Origin: CAG-877 sp045125935
Lineage (GTDB): Bacteria > Bacillota_I > Bacilli_A > RF39 > UBA660
Length of the DNA: 64,000 nt
Direction of reading: 5' to 3'
Assembly: GCA_045125935.1 (NCBI GenBank)
Contig: JBGVNW010000041.1
Location: 1-64,000, forward strand
This document shows positions 34,864-42,729 of the stretch, piece by piece. A model generated the notes under the pieces. It worked only from the letters and a program-made list of their open reading frames with translations. It ran no database searches and was not told the DNA's origin. The translations under genes were made by a program, and so were the position numbers. How positions within the stretch are numbered: the stretch's first letter is position 1; each line of letters begins with the position of its first letter.

Positions 34864-36150
34864 ATGGCAAAAGAAAAAGAAACAAAAAAAGCTACTAAAG
34901 CAAATGTTCATGAAGTAGTAGTTAAAATAGAAGGAAAAGAATGGACTGAAGCAATCGATAAAGCTTTCGCTAAAAAACAAAAAACAGTTAAAGTAGATGG
35001 ATTCCGTCCAGGAAAAGTACCAAGAGATATTTATGAAAAACGTTTTGGTAAAGAATCACTATTTATTGATGCAGCAGATATGGTATTACAAGATGCTTAC
35101 GTTAAAGCAATGGAAGATTCAAAATTAGTTCCTGTTGTACAACCAGCAGTAGATTTAAAGAGTCTAGCTGAAGAAGGTGTAGAATTTGTCTTTAAAATTA
35201 CTACTAAACCAGAAGTTAAAGTTAATAAATATAAAGGATTAAATATCAAGCCAGAAACTGTTGAAGTAACAGATGAAGAAATTAATCACGAACTTGGACA
35301 TTTATTAGAAAGATATACTGAATTAGTATCTAAAGAAGAAGGTGCTGTTGAAAACGGAGATATCGCTATTATTGACTTTGAAGGATTCAAAGATGGTGTA
35401 GCATTCGATGGAGGAAAAGGTGAAAATTATTCTTTAGAAATCGGTTCAAATACATTCATCCCAGGATTTGAAGAACAAGTTATTGGTATGAAAGTAGGGG
35501 AAGAAAAAGATTTAAATTTATCATTCCCAGAAGATTACGGAGCAAAAGATTTAGCTGGAGCTGCTGTAGTATTTAAAGTTAAAGTAAATGAAATCAAGCA
35601 AAAACAAGCAAGAGAATTAGATGAAGAATTCTTTGAAGATTTAGCAATGGAAGGCGTAACTTCAGAAGAAACTTTAAAAGAAGAAATTAAAAATTCAATT
35701 AAAGCACAAAAAGAAATGGATGCTGAAAACAACTATATTGATAGAATATTAGAAGAAGTATCAAAAAATGTTGAAGTTGATATCCCAGAAGAAATGGTTG
35801 AAGAAGAAGTTAATCGTTTATTAGGAAGATTCGAAGAACAAATGAAAATGCAAGGAATCTCTCTAGATTTATATTATAAATTTACAAACTCAACTGAAGC
35901 TGATTTAAAAGCACAATTAGAAAAAGAAGGCTATTCAAATGTTTTATATCGTTTAATGCTTGAAGAAATCATGAACCTAGAAAAGATTGAAGTAAGTATG
36001 GAAGAAGCTGAAAAAGAAGCTGAAGAATTAGCTAGAAAATACGATATGGATAAAGATCAATTCTTAGCACAATTCGGTGGAATTGATATGATTCAATATG
36101 ATTTAGAAATGCGTAAAACTATTGAATTACTAAAAGAAGCTAACAAATAA
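34864..36150 (+). CDS. tig: Trigger factor
   Basis: The 428-residue product has the full trigger-factor plan: an N-terminal ribosome-binding domain with the VDGFRPGKVPRDIYEKRFG signature (about 41-60), a PPIase domain (about 155-240, GDIAIIDFEGF ... FIPGFEEQVIGM) and a helical C-terminal chaperone domain. It binds nascent chains at the ribosome exit. A strong promoter, a GGAGGG site and a terminator make it monocistronic. It lies just before lon. Confidence 0.97.
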   Translation: MAKEKETKKATKANVHEVVVKIEGKEWTEAIDKAFAKKQKTVKVDGFRPGKVPRDIYEKRFGKESLFIDAADMVLQDAYVKAMEDSKLVPVVQPAVDLKSLAEEGVEFVFKITTKPEVKVNKYKGLNIKPETVEVTDEEINHELGHLLERYTELVSKEEGAVENGDIAIIDFEGFKDGVAFDGGKGENYSLEIGSNTFIPGFEEQVIGMKVGEEKDLNLSFPEDYGAKDLAGAAVVFKVKVNEIKQKQARELDEEFFEDLAMEGVTSEETLKEEIKNSIKAQKEMDAENNYIDRILEEVSKNVEVDIPEEMVEEEVNRLLGRFEEQMKMQGISLDLYYKFTNSTEADLKAQLEKEGYSNVLYRLMLEEIMNLEKIEVSMEEAEKEAEELARKYDMDKDQFLAQFGGIDMIQYDLEMRKTIELLKEANK

Positions 36151-36169
36151 TGTAGTTTTAAAAGTCACA

Positions 36170-36198
36170 AAATAGGCCTAGGATATAGGTCTATTTTT
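36170..36198 (+). terminator. Terminator of tig
   Basis: An 11-bp stem AAATAGGCCTA/TAGGTCTATTT (one G-T pair) with a five-base loop and a T tail. Confidence 0.85.
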
Positions 36199-36246
36199 CT
36201 TTACCAAAAATTAACAAATTAAATTAAAAAAAATTTACCTTTTTCA

Positions 36247-36274
36247 TTGAAAAAAAAATATTTTCCTTTATAAT
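36247..36274 (+). promoter_or_regulatory. Sigma-A promoter of lon
   Basis: TTGAAA (36247-36252), a 16-bp spacer, and TATAAT (36269-36274). No CIRCE or CtsR-type operator is evident. Confidence 0.75.
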
Positions 36275-36310
36275 AGTAAGCAGTATTAAAAATTTGGAGG
36301 TGATTATCAA

Positions 36311-38611
36311 TTGGATTCTAATAAATTATTAGTTTTAATTATAAATGACATGGTCATCTTTCCAAATAATGAAGTTCGTCTTGAATATGATAATACTTAT
36401 GATCGCCAGATGGTTGAAATTGTAGATAAAATCACTGGCGATTATATGTTATTGGTAAATCCAATAGATGATGATACCGATATAGATATAACGTCATTAC
36501 CTCGATATGGCGTGCTTGGAAGATTAAAATTAAAAATAAATGTTCCAAATGGGAAAACAAGAATTGTTATAGAAGGATTACAACGTGTTGAATTATCAAA
36601 CTACACATCCGAAGAAAAACTTTACCGCGCAAATTATAAGAACATTGAAATTCCAACAAGTAAGGAAGATGAAAATTACATCAATGTCTTAATTCGTGCC
36701 CTAGAAAGATATATCGATAAAGTACCATATATGGGTAATGCCATTATGAGTCAGTTAGCTAATATTAACAATTTAAGTGATTTATGCGATTTAATTGCAA
36801 GTTTCTTAACAATTGATTATAAACGAAAAAGAAAGTATATAACTACAATCGACCCAATTGAGAGATGCAAAAACTTAATTGAAGATATGAATGAGGATTT
36901 AAAATTCGTCGAATTAGAACAAAAAATTGAAGCAGAAGTTGAAAAAGAGTTAAGTCAATCTCAAAAAGAATATTTCTTACGCGAAAAAATTAAAGCCATG
37001 CAAAAAGAGCTTGGTGAAGCAAATAGTAAGGATGAAGAAATAATTAAACTAAAAAAGAAATGTTCAAAGTTAAAATGCAACAGCAAGGTCAAAGAAAAAA
37101 TAGTACATGAAATTGCTCGTTATGAAGCAATTCACAGCAATTCACCTGAATTAGGAATGATTAGAGACTACTTGGATTGGATGCTAAACCTTCCTTGGCA
37201 TAATTATACAAAGGATACTGAAGATTTGACTAAAGTTAAAAATATTTTAGATAATTCACACTATGCTTTAGAAGAAGTAAAAGATCGTATTTTAGAATAC
37301 TTAGCTGTAAAGCAAAACACTAATAGTTTGCGTAGTCCAATTCTTTGTTTAGTTGGCCCACCAGGAGTAGGTAAAACTTCTCTTGCGTTAAGCATTGCGA
37401 AAAGCCTAAACAGAAAAACTGCTAAGATTAGCGTTGGTGGAATTAATGATGAAGCTGAAATAATTGGTCATAGAAGGACCTATGTAGGTGCTAATCCTGG
37501 AAGAATAATCCAAGGCATTCGTAAAGCTGGTACTACCAATCCTGTATTTATCATTGACGAGATTGACAAAATGACTAAAGATATCAAAGGAGATCCTGCT
37601 AGTAGTCTTCTTGAAGTCCTAGATCCAGAACAAAACAGTAAATTTTCAGATCACTATATTGAAGAAGAATTTGATTTATCAAAAGTTTTATTCATCGCAA
37701 CAGCTAATTACATAGAACAAATTCCATATGAATTAAGAGACCGTTTAGAAATAATTACTTTGTCTAGTTATACCGAGTACGAAAAACTAGATATTGCTAA
37801 ACGCCACTTAATACCAAAAGAATTAGAAGAGCATGGTTTAACGCCACTTCAAGTTCAAATTGATGATCAAGCACTTATGGTAATAATTAGAAATTACACT
37901 AAAGAAGCAGGTGTCCGTGAACTAGAAAGAGTAATTGCAACTTTATTTAGAAAAATAGTAAAAAAATTATTATTAGAAAAAGATTATAGTTTCTATAATA
38001 TAACTGAAGATATGCTTGAAGAATTCTTAGGCAAGAAAAAATACTTGTATTCAGATAATAATAATCAAGACGAAGTCGGTGTAGTAAATGGAATGGCCTA
38101 TACTATTTTTGGAGGAGATATTCTCCCAATTGAAGCAACCTTGTATAAAGGAAAAGGAGAATTAATATTGACCGGTTCTTTAGGCGAAGTAATGCAAGAA
38201 TCATGTCGAATTGCTTTAAGCTATATCAAGGCTAATTTGACGGAATTTAATATAAAGCCAGAATTATTAGAAGAAAATGATATTCACATTCATGTTCCAG
38301 AAGGAGCTGTCAATAAGGATGGTCCATCAGCTGGCATCACGATAACCACAGCCCTAATCAGTCTATTGACAAATAAAAAAGTAAATAAAGATATTTCAAT
38401 GACTGGTGAAATAACACTTCGTGGACGTGTACTAGCAATTGGAGGCCTAAAAGAGAAGATTATTGGTGCTCATCGTGCTGGTATCAGGAAAATATTTATT
38501 CCTCAAGAAAATTCAAAAGATCTAGATGAAATAACAGCGGATATTAAAAAAGATATTGAATTTACGTTTGTTTCTAATTATCATGAAATATATAAATCAT
38601 TATTTAACTAA
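36311..38611 (+). CDS. lon: ATP-dependent protease Lon (LonA)
   Basis: A 766-residue LonA protease of normal length. It has an N-terminal substrate domain, a coiled region (about 190-260), and an AAA+ module with Walker A GPPGVGKT (349-356) and Walker B VFIIDEIDK. The proteolytic domain has catalytic Ser673 (GPSAG) and Lys716, 43 residues apart as in E. coli Lon. It degrades damaged and regulatory proteins in the cytoplasm. Translation starts at TTG, eight bases after GGAGGTG. The spore-coat pair follows, as it does not far from lon in Bacillus. Confidence 0.97.
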   Translation: MDSNKLLVLIINDMVIFPNNEVRLEYDNTYDRQMVEIVDKITGDYMLLVNPIDDDTDIDITSLPRYGVLGRLKLKINVPNGKTRIVIEGLQRVELSNYTSEEKLYRANYKNIEIPTSKEDENYINVLIRALERYIDKVPYMGNAIMSQLANINNLSDLCDLIASFLTIDYKRKRKYITTIDPIERCKNLIEDMNEDLKFVELEQKIEAEVEKELSQSQKEYFLREKIKAMQKELGEANSKDEEIIKLKKKCSKLKCNSKVKEKIVHEIARYEAIHSNSPELGMIRDYLDWMLNLPWHNYTKDTEDLTKVKNILDNSHYALEEVKDRILEYLAVKQNTNSLRSPILCLVGPPGVGKTSLALSIAKSLNRKTAKISVGGINDEAEIIGHRRTYVGANPGRIIQGIRKAGTTNPVFIIDEIDKMTKDIKGDPASSLLEVLDPEQNSKFSDHYIEEEFDLSKVLFIATANYIEQIPYELRDRLEIITLSSYTEYEKLDIAKRHLIPKELEEHGLTPLQVQIDDQALMVIIRNYTKEAGVRELERVIATLFRKIVKKLLLEKDYSFYNITEDMLEEFLGKKKYLYSDNNNQDEVGVVNGMAYTIFGGDILPIEATLYKGKGELILTGSLGEVMQESCRIALSYIKANLTEFNIKPELLEENDIHIHVPEGAVNKDGPSAGITITTALISLLTNKKVNKDISMTGEITLRGRVLAIGGLKEKIIGAHRAGIRKIFIPQENSKDLDEITADIKKDIEFTFVSNYHEIYKSLFN

Positions 38612-38612
38612 T

Positions 38613-38640
38613 AAAAGAAGAATGAAAATTCTTCTTTTTT
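38613..38640 (+). terminator. Terminator of lon
   Basis: A perfect 11-bp stem AAAAGAAGAAT/ATTCTTCTTTT with a GAAA loop, continuing into T. Confidence 0.9.
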
Positions 38641-38702
38641 CATATGCTTTTTGTAGGAGGATATGAAAAAGGCATAATAAGCTGAGTATCTAAAAGAATT
38701 AT

Positions 38703-39551
38703 ATGAAAAAAACAATATCTTTTAATAAAACAATAGATTTTCCTACTATGATTGGCGAAGTAACCGCTATATCCCTTGATCATAATTTAAAGTTTATTGA
38801 TGAAAGTAATATTACTGGTGATTTGAAAATTACAGGTCGCTATAAAATGACTGAAGCGTCTCGCCTAGAAGAAGATTTTGATCATCAACTACCAGTTGAA
38901 ATCATACTTACAGAAAAACTAGATTTGGAAACTGCTAAAGTTGATGTAGAAGATTTCTATTATGAAATAGAAAACGATGATACTATGACATGCTATATTG
39001 ATATTAAGGTTGAAGGTGTAGAAGTAGTAGAAGAATTAGAACAAGAAGACCAAAATTTAATTGACATTGAGGAAATAAAAAAGGTTGAAGATTATAAGGA
39101 AGAGGTAGTAGAAGCTCAAGACCGTTGTCTAGAAACAGAAAATGATACTCCAACAATTGAACCAATCATTGAAGAACCTGAAGTACCAGGCACATCTTTA
39201 GAAGAAGAAAACAGAGAATGCGATGGAGAAGATAATGGTGAAATGGAGAGTGTAGAAATGGAAAATATTGAAATAAAAAAGGTTGAAATGGAGAATGTAA
39301 AAATGGCTAAAGTAGAAGATTTGAATCCAGAGGTACTTGAATTAAATCAAGGAGTAGGTTCCCTATTTTCATCATTTAAAGATAGTGATGAAACATTCGC
39401 AACTTATTCAGTTTATATCTTACGTCAAGAGGAAACTATCCAAACTATAATTGAAAAATATAAAATTACAAAAGAAGAATTAGAAAAGTATAATGATTTA
39501 ACTAATCTTTCAATAGGAACAAAAATAATTATCCCAACAACAAATGAATAA
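38703..39551 (+). CDS. spoVID: SpoVID-like spore morphogenesis protein with C-terminal LysM
   Basis: A 282-residue protein. Residues 1-105 resemble the SpoVID/SipL N-terminal domain (ISFNKTIDFPTMIGEVTAISLD, then GRYKMTE). A long Glu-rich low-complexity linker (about 110-225) and a LysM domain (about 238-280, YSVYILRQEETIQTIIEKY) follow. SpoVID directs encasement of the spore by coat proteins. The next gene is a ysxE-like kinase, the same pair as in Bacillus. The ATG has no good ribosome-binding site; a TAGGAGG upstream instead faces a four-codon ORF (38663-38677). Confidence 0.78.
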   Translation: MKKTISFNKTIDFPTMIGEVTAISLDHNLKFIDESNITGDLKITGRYKMTEASRLEEDFDHQLPVEIILTEKLDLETAKVDVEDFYYEIENDDTMTCYIDIKVEGVEVVEELEQEDQNLIDIEEIKKVEDYKEEVVEAQDRCLETENDTPTIEPIIEEPEVPGTSLEEENRECDGEDNGEMESVEMENIEIKKVEMENVKMAKVEDLNPEVLELNQGVGSLFSSFKDSDETFATYSVYILRQEETIQTIIEKYKITKEELEKYNDLTNLSIGTKIIIPTTNE

Positions 39552-40461
39552 AGAACAAGAAGTACTAGAAAGATATAATATAACACCCAAAAAGATTAGT
39601 TATCAAAACAAAGTAAAAGTTATCACAACAGATACAGAAGGCTATTGTCTTAAATTAAAAGAAAGCGCCACCGCTTCAACTTATGAGTACTTAGAATGCC
39701 ATGGTTTTCAAAACTATTTACGGCAAATAAATGATTCAAATGAACCATATGAACTTTATCCATATATAATGGAAAAAAATATTGACAGAGAAACAAAAGC
39801 AATTGACTTAATATATACATTAAGTCTTCTTCATAATCGTACAACAACATATCAAGAAATAAATCTTGATAAAATAAAGGAAATTTATGAAGAAACAACG
39901 AATAAGATAAATTATTTTTTATCATATTATTACGATTTACAGGACTATATCGAAAACAAAGTCTATATGTCTCCAGCAGAATATCTACTAATTAGAAATA
40001 TTAATTTTGTTTATATTTCATTAAATAATGCCCGCCATGATATTGATAAATGGTACAAATTAAAACAACAAGCGCCAAAAGAGCGTCAAGTGTTTTTACA
40101 CAATAATGTATCTCTTGATCATTTCTTAGAAGGCGATAATAGTTATTTAATTAACTGGAAAAAAGCTACACGAGGAAATGTTATTTATGACTTTTTATCG
40201 TTTTTTAAAAATGAATATAAGGGGTTGGAAATGGAAAGCCTCTACAACATTTATCAAAGCAAATATCAATATACAGAAGATGAAAAACTATTGTTTTCAT
40301 CTCTCATTCAACTGCCTTGGAAACTAACTTTTAAAGAATCAAATTATATTAATACACTTCGTGTTAAGGAAATGCTTGACTATTTAGAAAAGGCCAATAA
40401 ATTGATATTAAAAGAGCACGAAAAAGACCAAAAAGCACAAAAGGAAGAAATCCAGCAGTAA
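39544..40461 (+). CDS. ysxE: CotS/YsxE-like spore coat pseudokinase
   Basis: A 305-residue protein of the CotS/aminoglycoside-phosphotransferase-like fold, coupled to spoVID by an 8-bp overlap. The kinase core is visible but altered. The catalytic HGDxxxxN loop reads LHNNVSLDHFL (Asp to Asn), and the metal-binding IDW strand reads LINWKKA (Asp to Asn). It is therefore likely catalytically inactive. In Bacillus, YsxE is a spore coat component downstream of spoVID and before valS. The last 54 bp overlap an opposing small gene. Confidence 0.72.
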   Translation: MNKEQEVLERYNITPKKISYQNKVKVITTDTEGYCLKLKESATASTYEYLECHGFQNYLRQINDSNEPYELYPYIMEKNIDRETKAIDLIYTLSLLHNRTTTYQEINLDKIKEIYEETTNKINYFLSYYYDLQDYIENKVYMSPAEYLLIRNINFVYISLNNARHDIDKWYKLKQQAPKERQVFLHNNVSLDHFLEGDNSYLINWKKATRGNVIYDFLSFFKNEYKGLEMESLYNIYQSKYQYTEDEKLLFSSLIQLPWKLTFKESNYINTLRVKEMLDYLEKANKLILKEHEKDQKAQKEEIQQ

Positions 40462-40620
40462 AATAACTGCATTAAGTCGTGTCGTAATAAAAAGTAAAAG
40501 TAACATCTGATAAAAAAGTATTATAAATGTAACAAGAATAAGTGCTAAATAGATGATATTTCCTCGTCTTTTTTGCTTACAAGAATTACACTTGCAAAAG
40601 AATGGATGTTTAATGTTCAT
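40408..40620 (-). CDS. Small membrane protein with N-terminal cysteine motif
   Basis: A 70-residue protein. A short polar head with C-x-C-x2-C (FFCKCNSCKQKRR) precedes two hydrophobic helices (about 22-45 and 48-70). The ATG follows a convincing AGGTGAAGAGGT ribosome-binding region. It is antisense to the last 54 bp of the coat pseudokinase gene. The head could hold zinc, but only three cysteines plus a histidine (KHPF) are present. No family is recognised. Confidence 0.5.
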   Translation of the reverse strand: MNIKHPFFCKCNSCKQKRRGNIIYLALILVTFIILFYQMLLLLFITTRLNAVILLLDFFLLCFLVFFVLF

Positions 40621-40681
40621 ACCTCTTCACCTATAGTAATTTATGCCAGAAAAAATTAATATGTTACGACAATCAAAATTA

Positions 40682-40709
40682 TTGACACAATCAACAGATT
40701 TGCTATAAT
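40682..40709 (+). promoter_or_regulatory. Strong sigma-A promoter of rubrerythrin
   Basis: TTGACA (40682-40687), a 16-bp spacer, and TATAAT (40704-40709) preceded by an extended TGC. No clear PerR box was seen. Confidence 0.85.
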
Positions 40710-40747
40710 AAAGATGATATTTATTAATATCAATAGGAGGTTATAAT

Positions 40748-41290
40748 ATGGAATTAAAAGGAAGTAAAACAGAGCAAAACTTACTTACAGCTTTTGCCGG
40801 AGAAAGTCAAGCTAGAAATAAATATAGTTTTTACGCAAGCAAAGCAAAGAAAGATGGTTATGAGCAATTAGCTGCAATTTTTGAAGAAACTGCAAATAAC
40901 GAAAAAGAGCATGCTAAATTATGGTTCAAAGAATTACATGGTGGAGAAATTCCAACTACATCTGAAAATTTAAAAGATGCTGCAGCAGGTGAAAATTATG
41001 AATGGACAGAAATGTACAAAGAATTTGCTGAAACAGCTAGAGAAGAAGGATTTACTCGTTTAGCATACTTATTTGAAAAAGTAGGCGAAATCGAAAAAGA
41101 ACATGAAGAAAGATATTTAAGATTATTAAAAAATATCGAAGACGATCGAGTATTTAAAAAAGATGGCAACAAGATTTGGGTATGCCGCAACTGTGGATAC
41201 GTTTATGAAGGAACAGAAGCTTTAGCTGTTTGTCCAGTATGTGCTCATCCACAAAGCTTTATGGAAGTTAAAGCAGACAACTACATGTAA
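40748..41290 (+). CDS. rbr: Rubrerythrin
   Basis: A 180-residue rubrerythrin with a ferritin-like diiron domain (EEN/ExxH motifs such as ETANNEKEHAKLWF and KVGEIEKEHEERY). The C-terminal rubredoxin domain has two CxxC knuckles (WVCRNCGY and AVCPVCAH). It reduces hydrogen peroxide in anaerobes and microaerophiles, which suggests an anaerobic lifestyle. Strong promoter, AGGAGG site and terminator: a monocistronic, highly expressed gene. Confidence 0.97.
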   Translation: MELKGSKTEQNLLTAFAGESQARNKYSFYASKAKKDGYEQLAAIFEETANNEKEHAKLWFKELHGGEIPTTSENLKDAAAGENYEWTEMYKEFAETAREEGFTRLAYLFEKVGEIEKEHEERYLRLLKNIEDDRVFKKDGNKIWVCRNCGYVYEGTEALAVCPVCAHPQSFMEVKADNYM

Positions 41291-41309
41291 TTAAAAATAA
41301 ATAAAATGA

Positions 41310-41347
41310 TAAAAAGGCAAATTACTAACTAGTAGTCTGTCTTTTTT
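41310..41347 (+). terminator. Probable terminator of rubrerythrin
   Basis: An imperfect hairpin: AAAAAGGCA pairs with TGTCTTTTTT and ACTA with TAGT, with an internal loop and a T run. The rest of 41348-41545 is AT-rich with no supported feature. Confidence 0.5.
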
Positions 41348-41545
41348 CGTTGCATAAATATCAAAATGTATAAAATATTTAATATAATAATTTTTTCTAA
41401 ATTATGTAAGGAACAATTAAAATATTGCTAATAATATAAATGTAGAGAATAGAAATTATTTATATGATATTTCCTATAATGAAAAAACATGACATAGCTT
41501 GCAAAGTTAAGCATGTGAAATAAAAATCTTATAAGCTAACAGAAA

Positions 41546-41923
41546 CTAACTAAATGCAAGTTCAGTCTCTAATTCAATGTCATTTATTGCAATAAATAAA
41601 AGTATTGTACCAGCAATCATAATAAGAGTAGAAGCGGTAAGATTAGCTTTATTGAAGAATTTTTTTTCATGAGAATCAGTCGGTTTTAAATTTTTTACAT
41701 CCCGATAACTATCATTAAAAAAATATACATAAACAGCCAGAGCAATCGAAAAAATCAAAATAGTTAGTTTTCTATATTTTTCTCTAGCTGGAATGTTATC
41801 ATATTTATAATATTGTCTTTCTAATGAATTGGCATAAAAAGAAAGTCCAATTATCACCAAATAGACAATCCAAATATATTCTTCTATTCGTATTTTTTTA
41901 AGTATTTCTAATCGTTCATCCAT
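41546..41923 (-). CDS. Small membrane protein, paralog of 42286-42651
   Basis: A 125-residue protein with hydrophobic segments at about 15-32, 50-70 and 95-115. It aligns with the protein at 42286-42651: an N-terminal LEILKKIRIEEYIWIVYLV against LRRLNFENIIWVVYIA, a shared Y-x-Y-F-F ... Y-x-D-x-K stretch and a similar C-terminal helix. No ribosome-binding site precedes the ATG; a TATACT or TATTAT -10 lies directly upstream, so the mRNA may be leaderless. Function is unknown. Confidence 0.6.
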   Translation of the reverse strand: MDERLEILKKIRIEEYIWIVYLVIIGLSFYANSLERQYYKYDNIPAREKYRKLTILIFSIALAVYVYFFNDSYRDVKNLKPTDSHEKKFFNKANLTASTLIMIAGTILLFIAINDIELETELAFS

Positions 41924-42012
41924 AATAAAGTATATTCAAAGATAAGTCAATTTTTGTCAAAAATAATCTTAGTTTAATAAGTTTTTGCATATTAATTATT
42001 AAGGTGATTCTA

Positions 42013-42309
42013 ATGAATTTTATCCCTAATGTAGAACCTAAAATATTTTCACTTAGCGCTATAGCCGTTGGTTACTTATTAATTGATGATCTAACAGCTA
42101 ATGAACAGAATGCCCTAGGAAACTGGTTGATGCTAACGGCACAAGTTTTATGTACAAATGCCTTTTATAAACAGGTCATGCAAGAAAGAGGACAAGATAC
42201 AAGCAAAACTAAAAATATAACAGAAGAAGACGAAATAGAAATGTTAAAGAAAATGGTTAATGCTTTAAACCAGGAAATTTCAAATTTAAAATCTTCTACT
42301 CGAAGTTGA
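42013..42309 (+). CDS. Small hypothetical membrane-associated protein between two paralogs
   Basis: A 98-residue protein with a moderately hydrophobic N-terminal half (two helices, about 12-25 and 38-55) and a charged coiled-coil tail (about 75-95, EEDEIEMLKKMVNALNQEIS). The ATG follows AAGGTG by six bases; a GTG at 42004 lies inside that site. It sits between two divergent paralogous membrane genes on the other strand and overlaps the end of one by 24 bp. No family is recognised. Confidence 0.6.
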   Translation: MNFIPNVEPKIFSLSAIAVGYLLIDDLTANEQNALGNWLMLTAQVLCTNAFYKQVMQERGQDTSKTKNITEEDEIEMLKKMVNALNQEISNLKSSTRS

Positions 42310-42651
42310 ACTATCACCAGTTGAAATAGATAATTGAAAGTATAGAAAACAAGTTATTCCAACGAGCATTAGAACACTTCCTACAAATCTGATTTGATAT
42401 GTCTCTTCGTTAGGATATTTTTTTAAATCATTATAATTTCGTGCAAAGAAGTAAAAGTAAATAATAGTAGTAACTGTTAAAATACCAATAAATATTTTTC
42501 TCGCCAAAATATCCGCATCTCTATCATTGGCTTGAACTGATCTTTTAATCAATTCATCACCATAAATACTAAAAGCAGCAACCGCAATATAAACAACCCA
42601 AATTATATTTTCAAAATTAAGTCTTCTAAGTAATGCTTCTTGTTCATTCAT
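42286..42651 (-). CDS. Small membrane protein, paralog of 41546-41923
   Basis: A 121-residue protein with hydrophobic segments at about 15-30, 50-68 and 86-106. It is similar over its whole length to the product of 41546-41923, so one arose by duplication. Like its paralog it has no ribosome-binding site. A CATATATT element lies nine bases before the ATG, compatible with a leaderless start. Its 3' end overlaps the opposing 98-codon gene. Confidence 0.6.
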   Translation of the reverse strand: MNEQEALLRRLNFENIIWVVYIAVAAFSIYGDELIKRSVQANDRDADILARKIFIGILTVTTIIYFYFFARNYNDLKKYPNEETYQIRFVGSVLMLVGITCFLYFQLSISTGDSSTSSRRF

Positions 42652-42697
42652 AGTAAAAATATATGCGTAAATAATAATTTATTATCTCTTAATTATA

Positions 42698-42706
42698 TGA
42701 TATAAT
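42698..42706 (+). promoter_or_regulatory. Extended -10 promoter of the RlhA-like gene
   Basis: TGA directly before TATAAT (42701-42706). A weak TTTATT lies 17 bp upstream. Confidence 0.55.
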
Positions 42707-42729
42707 CTATAAGTAATTGAGGTGATACC

